Part shown: positions 1-11,700 of the stretch, one piece after another
How positions within the stretch are numbered: the first letter of the stretch is position 1
Layout of the letters: every line of letters starts with the position of its first letter
Source: Scortum barcoo
Lineage: Eukaryota > Chordata > Actinopteri > Centrarchiformes > Terapontidae
Direction of reading: 5' to 3'
Assembly: GCA_023238725.1 (NCBI GenBank)
Contig: CM041540.1
Location: 6,467,501 to 6,531,500, forward strand
DNA length: 64,000 nt
The notes under the pieces: generated by a model
What the model saw: only the letters and a program-made list of their open reading frames with translations
The model's database searches: none
What the model was told of the DNA's origin: nothing
Program-made: the position numbers and the translations under genes

Positions 1-599
1 GTAATTGTATAGTTGATGTTATAACCATTTTTGCTTTTTCTACTTCATTCACAAGTCTTAAAATTGATTGTGAGCTTTTTTTTTGTTTTGATGCAACACT
101 GAATAATTTCTTTTCACCTTTAAAGAGAAAAGATAAAACAAAGTTTACATAAAAGTATGCTTCTATATTAACACAATTATCTCAGAAACTATCAAATGGA
201 TTGCCATGAAATTTGCTCACCACTCAACATTTCCTATGATGTTGACGTTTGTGATTTTAATTGAAACATTTCAAGTGATTGAGAGATTGCCATGAAACAC
301 AGTACAGATATTCACACCTCTCTCAAGATCAAGTTATAAGTTTTCTTCTAGTGCTGTCATCAGATCAGAATGGTCCGACAGTTGCTCAATATCAGCATGT
401 TGACATGGTCAGTGCGAGCATATTAGCATGCTGAAGTTAACGTTTAGCTCAAAGAAAAATTGAAGTAAAATCAGAGCTTGATTAAAATTGATTGATTGAT
501 TGATTATGATTAAAATAAGTCAAAATGATGATAATATTTACACAAATTCATGAGAAATACAAAGGGAAACATGCACAAACTTGTATACATGAGCTGTCC

Positions 600-659
600 T
601 GTTTGTTATCACACACACATCTTTAAGATAGTTTAAAGATGTGTGTGTGATTGCAGACA
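600..659. repeat. 60-nt near-perfect inverted repeat (hairpin)
   Basis: Positions 608-626 and 633-651 are perfect reverse complements (19 bp) around a 6-nt loop. Pairing resumes below a single mismatch (607/652) down to 600/659 with two G-T wobbles. The arms are CA/TG-rich. It could be a folded-back microsatellite, a MITE remnant or a hairpin RNA. The sequence alone does not decide. Confidence 0.75.
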
Positions 660-1315
660 TTCAAATAATACCATATTGTTTTCTGTTATATAAATATCTC
701 TGTAAATCTACGCTGTATTTAAGTACAGTTTATATGAATCGGCGCTCCGAGCCTTTCAGAAGCTGTTTTTATTTTGAGGTCACAACGGCAGCTATGTAAT
801 TACACAGCAAGAGTGAAAACTCTCATTGTTTCCATCCCAGCGGTCATCACATACAGTGGGATTAGAGGGCCGCGGATGCCGGGCTGGCGGGATGACAGGG
901 GACCCTCTATGTCCTCTCAGATTATCAAACATGCTCCCTTCACCGAGGAAATTGCTACCAGATGGCTCGTGGCGGGATTAGGTCTCATCGCTTCGACTCA
1001 CTGTTATGAAAGAGGGGCTGCATACTCTAATCTCACTAGCCCAAATGAGAAGTAGGCATAGAGCTAATCTAAAAACACACGAGGATCAGAGGGGACCGAA
1101 ACACAATAGATGATGATAGAATATGATGATGAAATTTAAAAGTAAAGCAGGAAGTATCCAGCTCCTTGCTCCCAGCGCCAGATTGTCACAGACCTCGGAG
1201 GGCAGCTCAAGGTTAGCGGCAATACTCCCAACCAGGCTGCGAGGGGGCCAGGCCACAGCTGGCTGTCACCTCGGATCTGGTCACATCCGGCCCCCTCGCA
1301 ACCCGCCACATATCT

Positions 1316-1329
1316 GTTGCCATGGAAAC
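1316..1329. promoter_or_regulatory. RFX-type X-box (GTTGCCATGGAAAC)
   Basis: The 14-mer is a near-perfect inverted repeat that fits the RFX-family X-box consensus (two half-sites facing each other without a spacer). It lies in the GC-rich block of the reductase intron. Function is inferred from the motif only. Confidence 0.45.
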
Positions 1330-2160
1330 AAACGGCGAAAGGCCTAGTTTTTGCGTGCTGTGTGTGATGTAATGTCTGTGGTCACATGGCTGCTCTCTGT
1401 ATCTGTGGATGGCTGCTGGATTCTGTGAGGAAGAGGTGGAGGCGGAGAAGTAGGAGGGGCGCCAGTGTGCTGCCCAGGAGGGGAAGTCATTGTGTGGCTG
1501 CTTTCTGCCCGATACCCCCACCTCCCCCTCTCGAGAACCAGAGCTGAAAATCGTGTTATGATTAAGGCCAGCCACTGTTCCTGGAAGTCGTGATCCTTGT
1601 ATAGAAACAGCTATCTATGTTTTTAACCCATTTTATTGTCCCCAGTCTGTGGTTAATGATAATCAGAGCTCTTTTTTTATCATTGCATCATGAGATTCCC
1701 ATTTTTCCACTGACTTTTAGAGCAAAGCTATCTCTCGTTTATGTTTACTCGCATATAATACGATTCAATTCATGCCACGGAGCTAAGCATCTGATTTTCC
1801 AAAGACAAAATACCGAGTGAAGGTGGTTTAATAACACTTTAAAGTTAAAACTCTTTTTCTCTAATCCAAACAAAGATTTTATCCGGTTATATTGATTTTT
1901 ATTCCCGTTGTTTTATATTTTGTGTGTGGTTAAAGAGCATGAAATCATAACTTGACTCAGTCACAGCTGGAGAAATCTCTTATTGTGCAGGATATGTAAT
2001 ATTTTTTCATCCAGACAGTCAGAGGAGTCTCCGCTTAGTGATTTGAATGCCGTGGTAATACAAGCGAGGCACAAACTAGATGGATCTTTGCCTTTTATCT
2101 CAGAGATAAATACTGTGTTTTGTTGCCTAATCAATCCGCTCAACCGTGCACCTTCTGCAG

Positions 2161-4325
2161 AGCACCACGTGATGTCGTCCTTCAAGAGGAACCCGCTGGA
2201 GCAGGCTTTCCGCAGGCCCAACGCCAACATCACCTCCAACTACCTGATCAACCAGTACTGGATCCTGGTCAGCCACAAGTTCCCTGCCCTCATCTACGAC
2301 CTCTTCCTGCGACTCTCCGGACAAAAGCCGCAGTAAGACTCACTTCTCTCTATCGCACATGAAATCTAAAGAAAAGCGCGAGTGTGCGTATGACCCCTGA
2401 CCTCTCTCCCGCTCTAGGATGATGCGCATCTTCAACCGTCTGCACAAGGCCATCAGCCTGCTGGAGTACTTCAGCAGCCAGGACTGGGAGTGGAACTCTG
2501 AGAATCTGAGCATGCTGATGAGCCAGCTAACTCCAGAGGACAGGAAGGTATATTTGACCGTCTAAGCTTATTTAGGAGCCTGATTTTTTTTTATTACCCA
2601 TCATGTATTCCATGTCTGAATAAGTCTATTTACTAGTATGTAATTCGTATGTGAATTGTTGCCCTTCTTACCCATCTAATGCTCTGTGCAGATCACAACA
2701 AACTCAAATAAATACAGTAATACAGTAATACAGTTACGGGTTTGTACTCAAGTACAATTTTGAGCTACTTGTACTGTACTCAAGTATTTCTAGATATTGT
2801 ACTGTTTATTGTGCTACATGTACTTGACAGCTATAGTTGTCAGCTGTTTTGCAAATGAAGGGTTTTTATACGACGCATATTGTAAACTTGTGAAATGTGA
2901 TAAATTGCTGTTGTTGAAACTACCCTATCCTATATAAAGTATTTAAAATTGGCTCCACATTGACAATATACACCTTTGTGTATTTGCTACTTAAAGGTTA
3001 ATGCTTCAATCATGGCAATCCCATAAGATAGATGTAACATTCTGTTAAGCAGTCACTCTCCATATTGAGTGCTTTTACTTCACTGGAGTGGAGTATTTTT
3101 ATAGTGCGGTATTGTTACTTTTACTTAAGTTAATTATCTGAATAAGTCTTCCACCACAGAAGAAATGATAGCTTTTACTAATTAACCCTCATATGGTTGA
3201 GAGAGCAAGTAGCTTTGGAAAGGTGCCCTTTGCTCACTGGGCATATGCTTCATATTAATTGTACTTGGAAGTGTATTGCTCCATCTAGTGAGTGAGGGTG
3301 GGACTTCGGTCGTGATCCTAACCATCCTTTTTTATCTTGCAGACATTTAACTTTGATGTGCGCCAGCTGAACTGGCCTGAGTACATTGAGAATTACTGCA
3401 TCGGCACCAAGAAGTATGTCCTGAATGAAGACATGTCCGACATTCCTGCTGCCAGGCAGCATCTGAGGAAGTAAGTCAAAGAGAGAGTACAACATAAATA
3501 CAACAGGACAGCAAGTTGATCCATCTGTATATCAACCATTGATTGTTTGGGACATTAAATAATGATTAGGGAAAAAGCACTTGGTTATAATTTCTTTTTA
3601 AAATAACAAGAATTTCAGCGTAGTGGTAAGTGTTTTGATAACACTATCAGATGCCAAAGAAATATAACATATTTTCACAAATAGCTGTCTCTCTATTCCA
3701 AAATGAGCCATATATGTCTTAAAATGAACAGTATTAGCTTTTCTGTCATTTTAATGCAACACTGAAATGTGTTCTTTTAGGTCTTATAGATAATCCTGCT
3801 GGAGAGGCACAAAGATACCATTTAGCATAAAAGTCAACTGCTTTTTCTAAAAAAAAAAAAAAAGTTTTTTTTTCTTAATCACTTAACTACCATTTGGCAG
3901 AGCTGTGCAGTCACTGATGATGGTATTGCATATAAGAAACAGGAAAAGTTACAGTTTCAGTCACTTGAAATGATAATTCAACTTTAAACTAATTAAACAA
4001 TCAGCATCTATCATATAACTAAAATGTAAAATGCAAATTCACAGTTAGCACACCTTTTACTGTACTCTGAAGCAGTGTTTCATACAGTGTTGTATGTTTT
4101 ATCATAATCTCCGTGTTTTTAAAATCCCCTCCCTTATTTCCTGTCTCACTCCTCTCTCCCAGACTGAGGAACATCCGCTACACCTTCAACACCGTGTTGG
4201 TCGTTTTCATCTGGAGGGTGTTTATCGCCCGCTCCCAGATGGCGAGAAACATCTGGTACTTTGTGGTCAGCCTCTGTTTCAAGTTCCTCTCCTACTTCCG
4301 CGCATCCAGCACCTTAACCAACTGA
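2161..4325 (+). CDS. Fatty acyl-CoA reductase (FAR1/FAR2 type), last four coding exons (5' truncated by the window)
   Basis: Coding exons are 2161-2332, 2418-2547, 3343-3470 and 4163-4325 (stop TGA 4323-4325). All have AG acceptors and GT donors and the frame stays open, giving the last 196 residues of a family whose members are about 515 aa. FAR enzymes reduce fatty acyl-CoA to fatty alcohol with NADPH at the peroxisome surface, feeding ether-lipid and wax synthesis. What is seen is the C-terminal 'sterile' domain: [14 protein letters not shown] at the start, [18 protein letters not shown] in exon 3, and a hydrophobic tail-anchor stretch followed by [17 protein letters not shown] and the family's typical ending [10 protein letters not shown]. 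The NADPH-binding and catalytic YxxxK part lies left of the window. Identity is ambiguous. From memory the residues look closer to FAR1, but the ergic2 neighbour matches the human FAR2-ERGIC2 arrangement, so I give no symbol. Confidence 0.93.
2735..3162. repeat. Degenerate 'tactcaagtac' teleost interspersed repeat (copy 1)
   Basis: Begins with repeated 'gtactcaagtac' type words and ends with 'cttccaccac', the word typical of the end of this abundant fish repeat. Related copies in this window lie at about 13435-13567, 44713-45193, 45296-45499 and 61995-62110. It fills most of the intron between the second and third reductase exons seen. Confidence 0.6.
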
Positions 4326-5005
4326 GTCTTCCTCACCGCCTCACGCCAGAGACAGCAGCCCTCTGCCTTTTAGTTGTCAGCAGGACGTAACATCTGAAAC
4401 TCTGACCATCCTCAAAGGACACTTGAAATCCTCCTTTGAGTGTGGATTAGGAGGGGGCTCTTTACAGGTGGGGGCTGCAGTTGAGTGAAGCGCTCAGAAG
4501 GGGGAAAAAAAGAGGTCTACTAGCCATGAATTATTTGTTTAGTTTGGAAACCTGTCATCAATACTTGCACTGTTCAGTCACCAGACCCCGTCCAAAAAAA
4601 AGTGTCGTCATTCATTTTGTACCTACCGTTTTCTTCTCAAAGTGGCCAATTATATATGCAACAATAAGCCTTGTGTGTGACCTCTGTTGTCTTTTCCACA
4701 TCATTGTTTCCATCCTCTTGAATCTAGGTACATTGCCTTGCCTTGTGATAATTTTTTTTCATACTTGAAATATGGCAGTGCTTCAGTGGAGGACGATTTC
4801 TATAAGATCATTTTGGTTCACTGTTTTTTACTGTGGGGATATCCAATTCCTCTCTTTAATATGCAGGTGATTTGGATATCTGTATGTCTTGCATTACGTG
4901 TATCTACTGCCTTTTTAAGATTACACCCAAAAAAAAAGTGGTGGTTTATCTGTCTCAAGGCCAATCCACAGACGAGTATTAAAGCTAAATTCTGAACACA
5001 CAAGA
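4326..5005 (+). other. 3'UTR of the fatty acyl-CoA reductase gene
   Basis: Non-coding sequence after the stop codon. The first credible polyadenylation hexamer is ATTAAA at 4978-4983, which would place cleavage near 5000. The UTR would then be about 680 nt. An open frame at 4481-4995 has no family resemblance. Confidence 0.5.
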
Positions 5006-5274
5006 CAACCGTATCACTACATACCAAAACATACAGATCTGCCATCCCTCCTGCTGTTGAGGTTGTCACTTATTTACTATTGCACACAATAATGTCAGTC
5101 TTTGAACATAAACCCTGTTTGTTTGAATGCTCATCCACTTTTTGCCTGTTTGTACAGCAGTTTGTACTGAAACTAAGTTTACTACTTTTACATCTTTATA
5201 CTTGCGTCAAAGGCTAGTCTGATATATGTGGTAGACCTTGGCAGTGTATTATATATAAATAAGAGTACATCAGA

Positions 5275-6720
5275 GTCAAGTTTATTTGTATAGCCCAGGA
5301 TCACATACTGTTTAATGCCTCTCAACAGTTCCCAACCAAACCCAAGTTTTCTAAGAGGACAGACTCAACAAGCTTAATCTCAAAAGGCATTCAAAGAGGG
5401 GCATCCCTCTCGTCGGACAGCTGGGGGTTAAATAGGTGGGAAAAGTACAAATTAACATGAAGTTGTAATAGTTAGTAATGACAACAACAACAAAGGTCCA
5501 ATACTAATGTTGAAATCTAAAATCAAGAAGTTCAAGGACTGGGTCCGAGATTGTTGGTATGTGAGGTCGGAGGTTGGAGACTCAGCCACAGTTTTGCCTC
5601 TCATGTATTAGCATTACATTTGAGTCACAGTGGGAACCATCCCTTACTCTGTAAAATAATGTCTGGAAAAAAAAAAAGATCATTAACAACCTCAATCCCT
5701 CCATCCATTTTCTATTCCCGCTTTATCCTGATTATCCTGACACACACACACAGGGTCACAGCAGGGGTGCTGGAGCCTATCTCAGCTATCTTGGGTGAGA
5801 GGCGGGGTACACCCTGGACCTGGGCAACCAGCCAGTCAGTCACAGGGCTGATATAGAAAGACAGACAAACCACTCACATTCATACCTAGGGGCAATTCCT
5901 AGAGTTGCCAGTTATTAACCTAACCTGCATGTCTTTGGATTGTGGGAGGAAGCTGGAGTACCCAGAGAGAACCCACGCAGGCACAGGGAGAACATGCAAA
6001 CTCCACACAGAAGGGCCTCTTGCTGTGAGGCGACAGTGCTAACAACTACACCACTGTGCCGCCCTCATTAACAACCTGAACTAAGAAAAGGTTTTAAACC
6101 CAAGTTCCAATTCTGTTTCCTGATCCAAACAAAGGTAGCAGCCTGTCAACCAACTGGATAAGAAACCAAGCAGGAAAATGAGATTGAAATATTTTTATTG
6201 TTCCTGGACAGAATATTTTTTCATCTAGATGGTGGAAGAAGTGTTTGACGTCTCTATTCAGATCAGCAGTAAGTGTTAAATGTCCATGCGGAGGTGATTT
6301 AGTTCTTGAGGCAGGCCTCTAGATACTGAGGTTTGTCAGATATGGCTGAGAAAGGTAATATATTTATATGCGAGAAGAGACCATAGAAATAGGACGAATA
6401 GGAAGCCAAAGCAGGGAGGCCACGATTGGTCAGTTCTTTTCAAATTTGAGCTTCTCCAATTATGCCAAAATTGGAGCATTTCAGTTTCATTTATATGTAA
6501 GAAAAGTAAGACAGCGTTTAATAGCTAGTAAACAGGACAGAGCATGGACCAATTATCACAACCGATTGCGATAGAGTTGGGTGTCATCTGCATAGGAATA
6601 AACGTTCATGCTGCAGCTGTAAATGGTGAACAGAAGAAAATGTGAAAAGTACTGGACCAATTATGGATTCTTGAGGGTCACCACCTTACCTGATGGAAGG
6701 ATGGACTGCAATTTTTAAGC
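5275..6720. repeat. Long degenerate interspersed repeat, interrupted by a younger insertion
   Basis: Starts with the 'caagtttatttgtatagccc' words familiar from a common fish repeat and ends with sequence ('ttgggtgtcatctgcatagg', then 'ggaccaattatggattcttg') that I associate with the far part of the same long element. An unrelated repeat (5693-6064) sits inside it. Class assignment is uncertain, and no transposase or reverse transcriptase frame is intact. Confidence 0.5.
5693..6064. mobile_element. LINE-tail-like teleost repeat with 13-bp target site duplication
   Basis: The ~370-bp body carries the highly recognisable words of an abundant fish repeat ('ggcggggtacaccctgga', 'cctaacctgcatgtctttgg', 'gggagaacatgcaaactcca', ending 'cactgtgccgccc'). 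It is flanked by identical 13-mers TCATTAACAACCT at 5680-5692 and 6065-6077, a clear target site duplication. I place it with 3' tails of L2/CR1-like LINEs, but that class call is from memory. Confidence 0.8.
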
Positions 6721-6925
6721 AAGACAAACTGTGGTACCTATTTTTTAGCCTGTACCTAAATCACAAAAGCGCAAGGTTATAAACGAGGGACTCAAGGCCC
6801 TTTTGGCATTACATCCTTTACCCCAGTTTGGAACATCTGTAAATAGTTGAACTACATATTATTCTTATAAACTACCAAAAAATTGTATTTGACTGTTGAT
6901 TTTTGCTTGGTGAGTGTCTTCACAG

Positions 6926-7495
6926 GATTCCACCACAGAGCTTCCCACAGAGTCTACCAAAAGTGTTAAGTGTGACAGGCAAGTCTGATTTTTACTAAAC
7001 AAATAAGGAAACTATGTACTGTATTGTGAGGCGTGATTCTTGACAGGATACAAATATATGACAGTTATGAGCCTTTAAAGGAGAAAAGGGACAAAACTAA
7101 ATAAATGTTTATGCAAAGCCCATGTCTGTGGTGTAATCATGGTAACTGTCCTCCTAATTTCAGAGTGAACCAAAATGTCTGCAGTCGTACAAGGCTTGTT
7201 TGATGAAGTCAGAGTTGTTCTCACAGAGCTACAGGGCTATTGTAATGATGTCGTTCTGGAGTTTTGCTCTTCTGTGTGTCTGTTTGACCAAATTTGCAAG
7301 CCAAATGCAGAGCACTGTTGGTACAGGAAACCCCAGGCTGAAGCGTCTGTTACTGTATGTAACAAACAACAGCAACACGTAACCAGTGACTTCATCTCAT
7401 GCTTTCTGGTGTCATTTGCAAAAAAATGTTTGACCACCTTCATTCCCTGCTCTGACAACACGTCATTCAAGTCTGCTTGGCAAAACTGAAATAAA
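6926..7495 (+). other. Unassigned candidate exon pair with polyadenylation signal
   Basis: A 53-nt block (6926-6978) has a 'cttcacag' acceptor and ends CAG|gcaagt, the consensus of a GC donor. A second block starts after 'taatttcag' at 7164, is open to 7489 in one frame (104 aa from ATG 7175), and is followed at once by AATAAA (7490-7495). I recognise no protein family in any frame. It could be an alternative terminal exon of the reductase gene, a lncRNA end, or chance. It lies on the strand opposite ergic2. Confidence 0.25.
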
Positions 7496-7499
7496 CTAG

Positions 7500-8784
7500 A
7501 AGAGAAAAAGTGCAAGTGTGCTGCAGTCCATTAAACTTGCCTTCTACCTCACCATGTAGTTTTTTTTTTATGAAACTTCAGCCTTACCAGCTGCATTAAA
7601 TTAATACTTTTGGTATGTTGACAAATAATTACTGGCAGTTTAGCTGCATACAGGAGAAAATGATGAGCAAAAACAAGGTATTTCCATATTTTACCCATCA
7701 AGATTTACAGTCATAGTGACTGATACACTTAGTTCTTAATGTAATAAAAGTCATGATGTCTTAGTCTCTTCTACTTTAATTTATAACCATCATTATTTTT
7801 TTTCTAAATCTGTCCTCCAACACCAGTACAATACTAAATCACCTTAAGACCTTAATGCAGTGCAATTTTCAACTGTCCTCATTTAATTTCTGCAATCCTT
7901 TTATTCTCTTGACTAGTCTCTTCAAATTCCCTTATTTTGTTTCATTCTCAGGGTACATACTCTGTATAAGCCATTTATTTCACGAGTACACTCACCTCAA
8001 GTACCACTTATTAGCAATAGCACACTCCACTTCTTAAACATTGGATTTTTCAAGTCTTAAAAGATGCTGAATTTACTCAAAAAGGTCAAGAGTAGATGAC
8101 AATTTTCTATACACACCAAATGAAGTGGTGAGCTGGTATTGCACTAAATGCCTGAGAATAAATCAGGGGTTGAAAATATCAGATTTTTTTTCCCTGTACA
8201 TACTGACAGACTGGTTTCTCATTCTCATAATCTTCTGCTACCTGCCAGTGCAATCATCCTTTAAAATTAGTATATTTACACATCTTGGAGACCAGAGTAT
8301 TTGAAGACCATCCACATGTTGCATGCTCTTGTGACTTCACATTTTCCACACATTAATGCTTTGAAACAAAATGCACTGGTATTTTTTTTATTTATGGATA
8401 TTTAAACTTAATTGAAGTTGTAATGCCTGCCAAACAAACAGTATTATGGGCTATTACAACAGATGGACAACTACAACATTTCTAAAGAAACAAAAGGAAA
8501 TCCTGTTCTCGTCTATAACTGCAGTCACAGGGCACACATTTACATAAAGTGCAATGATCCGGTGATAACTTTTTTTCAAGTTAATAGCACAGTATTCAAC
8601 AGAGTAGAAAAACACAGTTTCATGTCACTGTAATGTTGAATTAAAAAACACAATTTACACACACTGGACATACTGAACAACATTAAAAAACATTGATAAC
8701 CCATCTTTACTCTCCTGCTGGGATGAGACTGCTCATTGACTCGTCAGGTCACCTCATCACCATTAAAACAATGCAGAAGGAGAG
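7500..8784 (-). other. ergic2 3'UTR and intergenic spacer
   Basis: AT-rich sequence with no credible exon. On the minus strand the first good polyadenylation hexamer after the ergic2 stop is AATAAA at 8388-8393, giving a ~400-nt 3'UTR. The rest (7500-8380) holds nothing I can name. Confidence 0.5.
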
Positions 8785-11700
8785 CTACTCCTGAGGGACA
8801 TTGTCAGCCGCCAAAGGAGTCTGGTGATTGTTAAGATTGTTCATCTGGTTGTGTAGCTGCACACCCTGGAATAGATTCAGCACAGGCAGGTCTATTAGAT
8901 CTACTTCGTGGCAAAGTTTACGATGATTTAATACAGACAAAGAAACAATTCCTTCTGATATTAGACAAAAATATTGCTCACATCAATGAAAAATAAATAT
9001 AAGATATGGTAAAGACTCACCTCTCTGGGCCTGTAGACTCCGAGTTTGAAGCGACAGCAGATAACATCGAAACAGAAGCCAATGAACCCGTGGAGCATGC
9101 CTTTACAGAGAGAGGAACACTTCAGACACATTTCATTTTGAGAAAAAACACATTTTAATTCAACACTAGATTTAATAAAATTAATCCTATATACAGTTTA
9201 TTTACTTGTTCTTCTTTGAATCCAGGGATGCAAATTAACTCCAGCTTGACACCCCATATACATTACTTATGTTGCATTTTTCTTCTTCCTATGAGAAAGT
9301 GTTTGTCTGTGCTGTCAGTGTTAAATAAACTCGTGTGATCGCAGGTGGGGCCGGACTTGCCTGTCGTGGAGAATATCCCCCCGATTATGCCGCACAGTCG
9401 CACCAGGAACTGCCACAGCGGCATGTGCTGCTCGCTGACCGTCACCATCAGAGAGCTGGTGTCGTACTTCACAAAGATGCCGGAAACGCCGTGACTGCCC
9501 GCCGCGTGGTTTATCACCCGCTCCTTGGAAAGAGACAGCACGGCGGTTAGTGTCGTCCCAGGTTTCTCTTAAACCCTTCATCCTCTTCTTGCTTCTCGTG
9601 TTTTCATATGAGATAGTCTTGTAAAGCGTGGCGTGGTATTATTGGGGTTTTATTTGCTTTTTACTCACCCGCTCAGTCACAGAGAACTGGTGTGTGTCTG
9701 CAGATATCTTGTATGTGTTCAGTCTGGTTGGAACCACTGTGATGAAGTACTGAAACATCTGGTTATCTGTAGCAAAACGCACAGTAAGGAATGATGCATG
9801 AAAAATCTTAATATTTCTGTTCAACTTTAAGAAGGAAGACTATGTAAACCACGACTGATAAAACTAAAGGAAACGTCTTTTCTATATAATACCTACTTAA
9901 CCGTGATCGTCCATGGTGAGCTAAAGACAGGCTGGGTCAGCTTGTGATTCAGTAAATGTCTCAACACGCCACTAAGTCTGCAGAAAAAACTGTTTTAACG
10001 CTCTCTGGTGAGGAAACCGCTCCATCATGCGTTTCATTCCTCTCCTATCTCCTGAGAAACAGCAGTGACTTACTGTTATAGGTGATCTTCTCCGTGCCGT
10101 CTAGAGGATTGATGATGCCTGGTATCTCCTCCCCGAAAGATAAATGGTCTATTCGATGTGAGAAGTTGTACGCTGTAACGCAAAGATGAGAGGACGCTCC
10201 GGTTCAATCAAGGCCGCGGGGCATCACTGAACAAGCTCTAAGAGGAAATGAAAAAAATTGCTCTGCACTTATAGGCCTGAATATAACACTGTCTGCCAAA
10301 TAACTTCTCTCTTTTTTTTCCGTGTCGTGAGCAGATTATAAAAAAAGGTTGAATAAGCCAAAAGAAATATCATGGATGTATATTAGAAACACAGATACAT
10401 ACTCTCATGGCTCACAAAAGCTGCAATGTGGGCATGACCCTGAGGATGGTGAATGGGCCTGAAAAAAAAAAACACAAAACACAAAAAATGTATTTCAGGA
10501 TTCGGCTCTATATTTTTATGTACAATTTACACATTTACACAGATTCAGTGGTACTGCCTGCTGTATTTACGGGGAGCTGAACAACCTCTAGTTATACCTG
10601 TCAGCACCTTTTTGAAAATTCATATAGATTCTCACTTTCCCACAGTGATGTGCAGGTTTCCCGCCACCTTGTTGACATAGACATGGCCGTGTATCCTGCA
10701 GGCATTGAGCTGGCTCCATAGAGGCATCCTCCCTACACACACACACACACATACACACACAATTATTAAGCATATAATATGACTCCTTAATCATTTATCA
10801 GCAACATATGAAACAGGCTGTATAATATCTACAGAAAACTTTAAATAAGAGAAATGTCTGTTTGCATGTGTGAAACTGACCGTGGCGGCAGGGCAGTTGG
10901 ACCTCCTTTAAGAAGAGTTTTGTAAAGGACTTCCTGAAGCGCGTGTTCCTCCCTCAACCGGCTCTGTATGAGAATCAATGTCCTGAGGACCAAAAAAACA
11001 AAAGCAAATCGTCATTTTCAGATGGTATTTAGATGGGCAAGTTTCTCTGAAAACTCTCTAATCACCAATCACCATCTAATCATTCCAGTTTCTCCACATC
11101 ATGGCTAAAAACGCAAGATTTTTTCTTAAGTGTGTCTGCAATTTTATCAACTTAAATACACTTTTTGGTTCTTTAAAATGCAAGAATGTAAACCAGTTTA
11201 ATCATATTAATAAATGAAGGCATGAAAGAAAAACAGCAACCAACATTTTACAGACCTTTTAACCTTAATTTAAAGACATAAAACACTATACTTTTAAATT
11301 AAATATAAGAATTTCACACTTTTGCAAACACTTCATTACAGTATGTGTGATTTCATAAAACTTACTTTTGCCACAGTCTCTGCTGTGGGGTCAGTTCAAA
11401 AATAACCTGAACAAACATACAAAGAGAGGAGATGCAGTTGTGGAAAGCAACATTAGATTAGACTTTATTTCAAACATGTTTAAAAAAATCATCAAATCAT
11501 CAATAAAATTCACAGCAAAGATACAGCAAACATAAATAAACAAATATTCAAATATTTAATGAAAATATAAAAATGAATACTTATCAAGTCCTACCCCTTT
11601 TTTATATTTTATCATTAAACTCATATGAAACATGAATATTCCAGATTTCCGCTCTGGTGTTCACTAACCCCCAACAAAATAAAATGTACCACACACAGTA

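Larger units (their letters stand above)
1..2160 (+). other. Intron sequence of the fatty acyl-CoA reductase gene
   Basis: No coding exon is recognisable here. The next exon to the right starts in the middle of a codon with a good acceptor, so this stretch should be intron of that gene unless an exon was missed. It holds a TTGA/ATTG tetranucleotide run near 482-510, a strong hairpin at 600-659, and a more GC-rich block at about 780-1560 that contains a near-palindromic X-box. Open frames in the GC-rich block have no family resemblance and no splice context. Confidence 0.6.
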
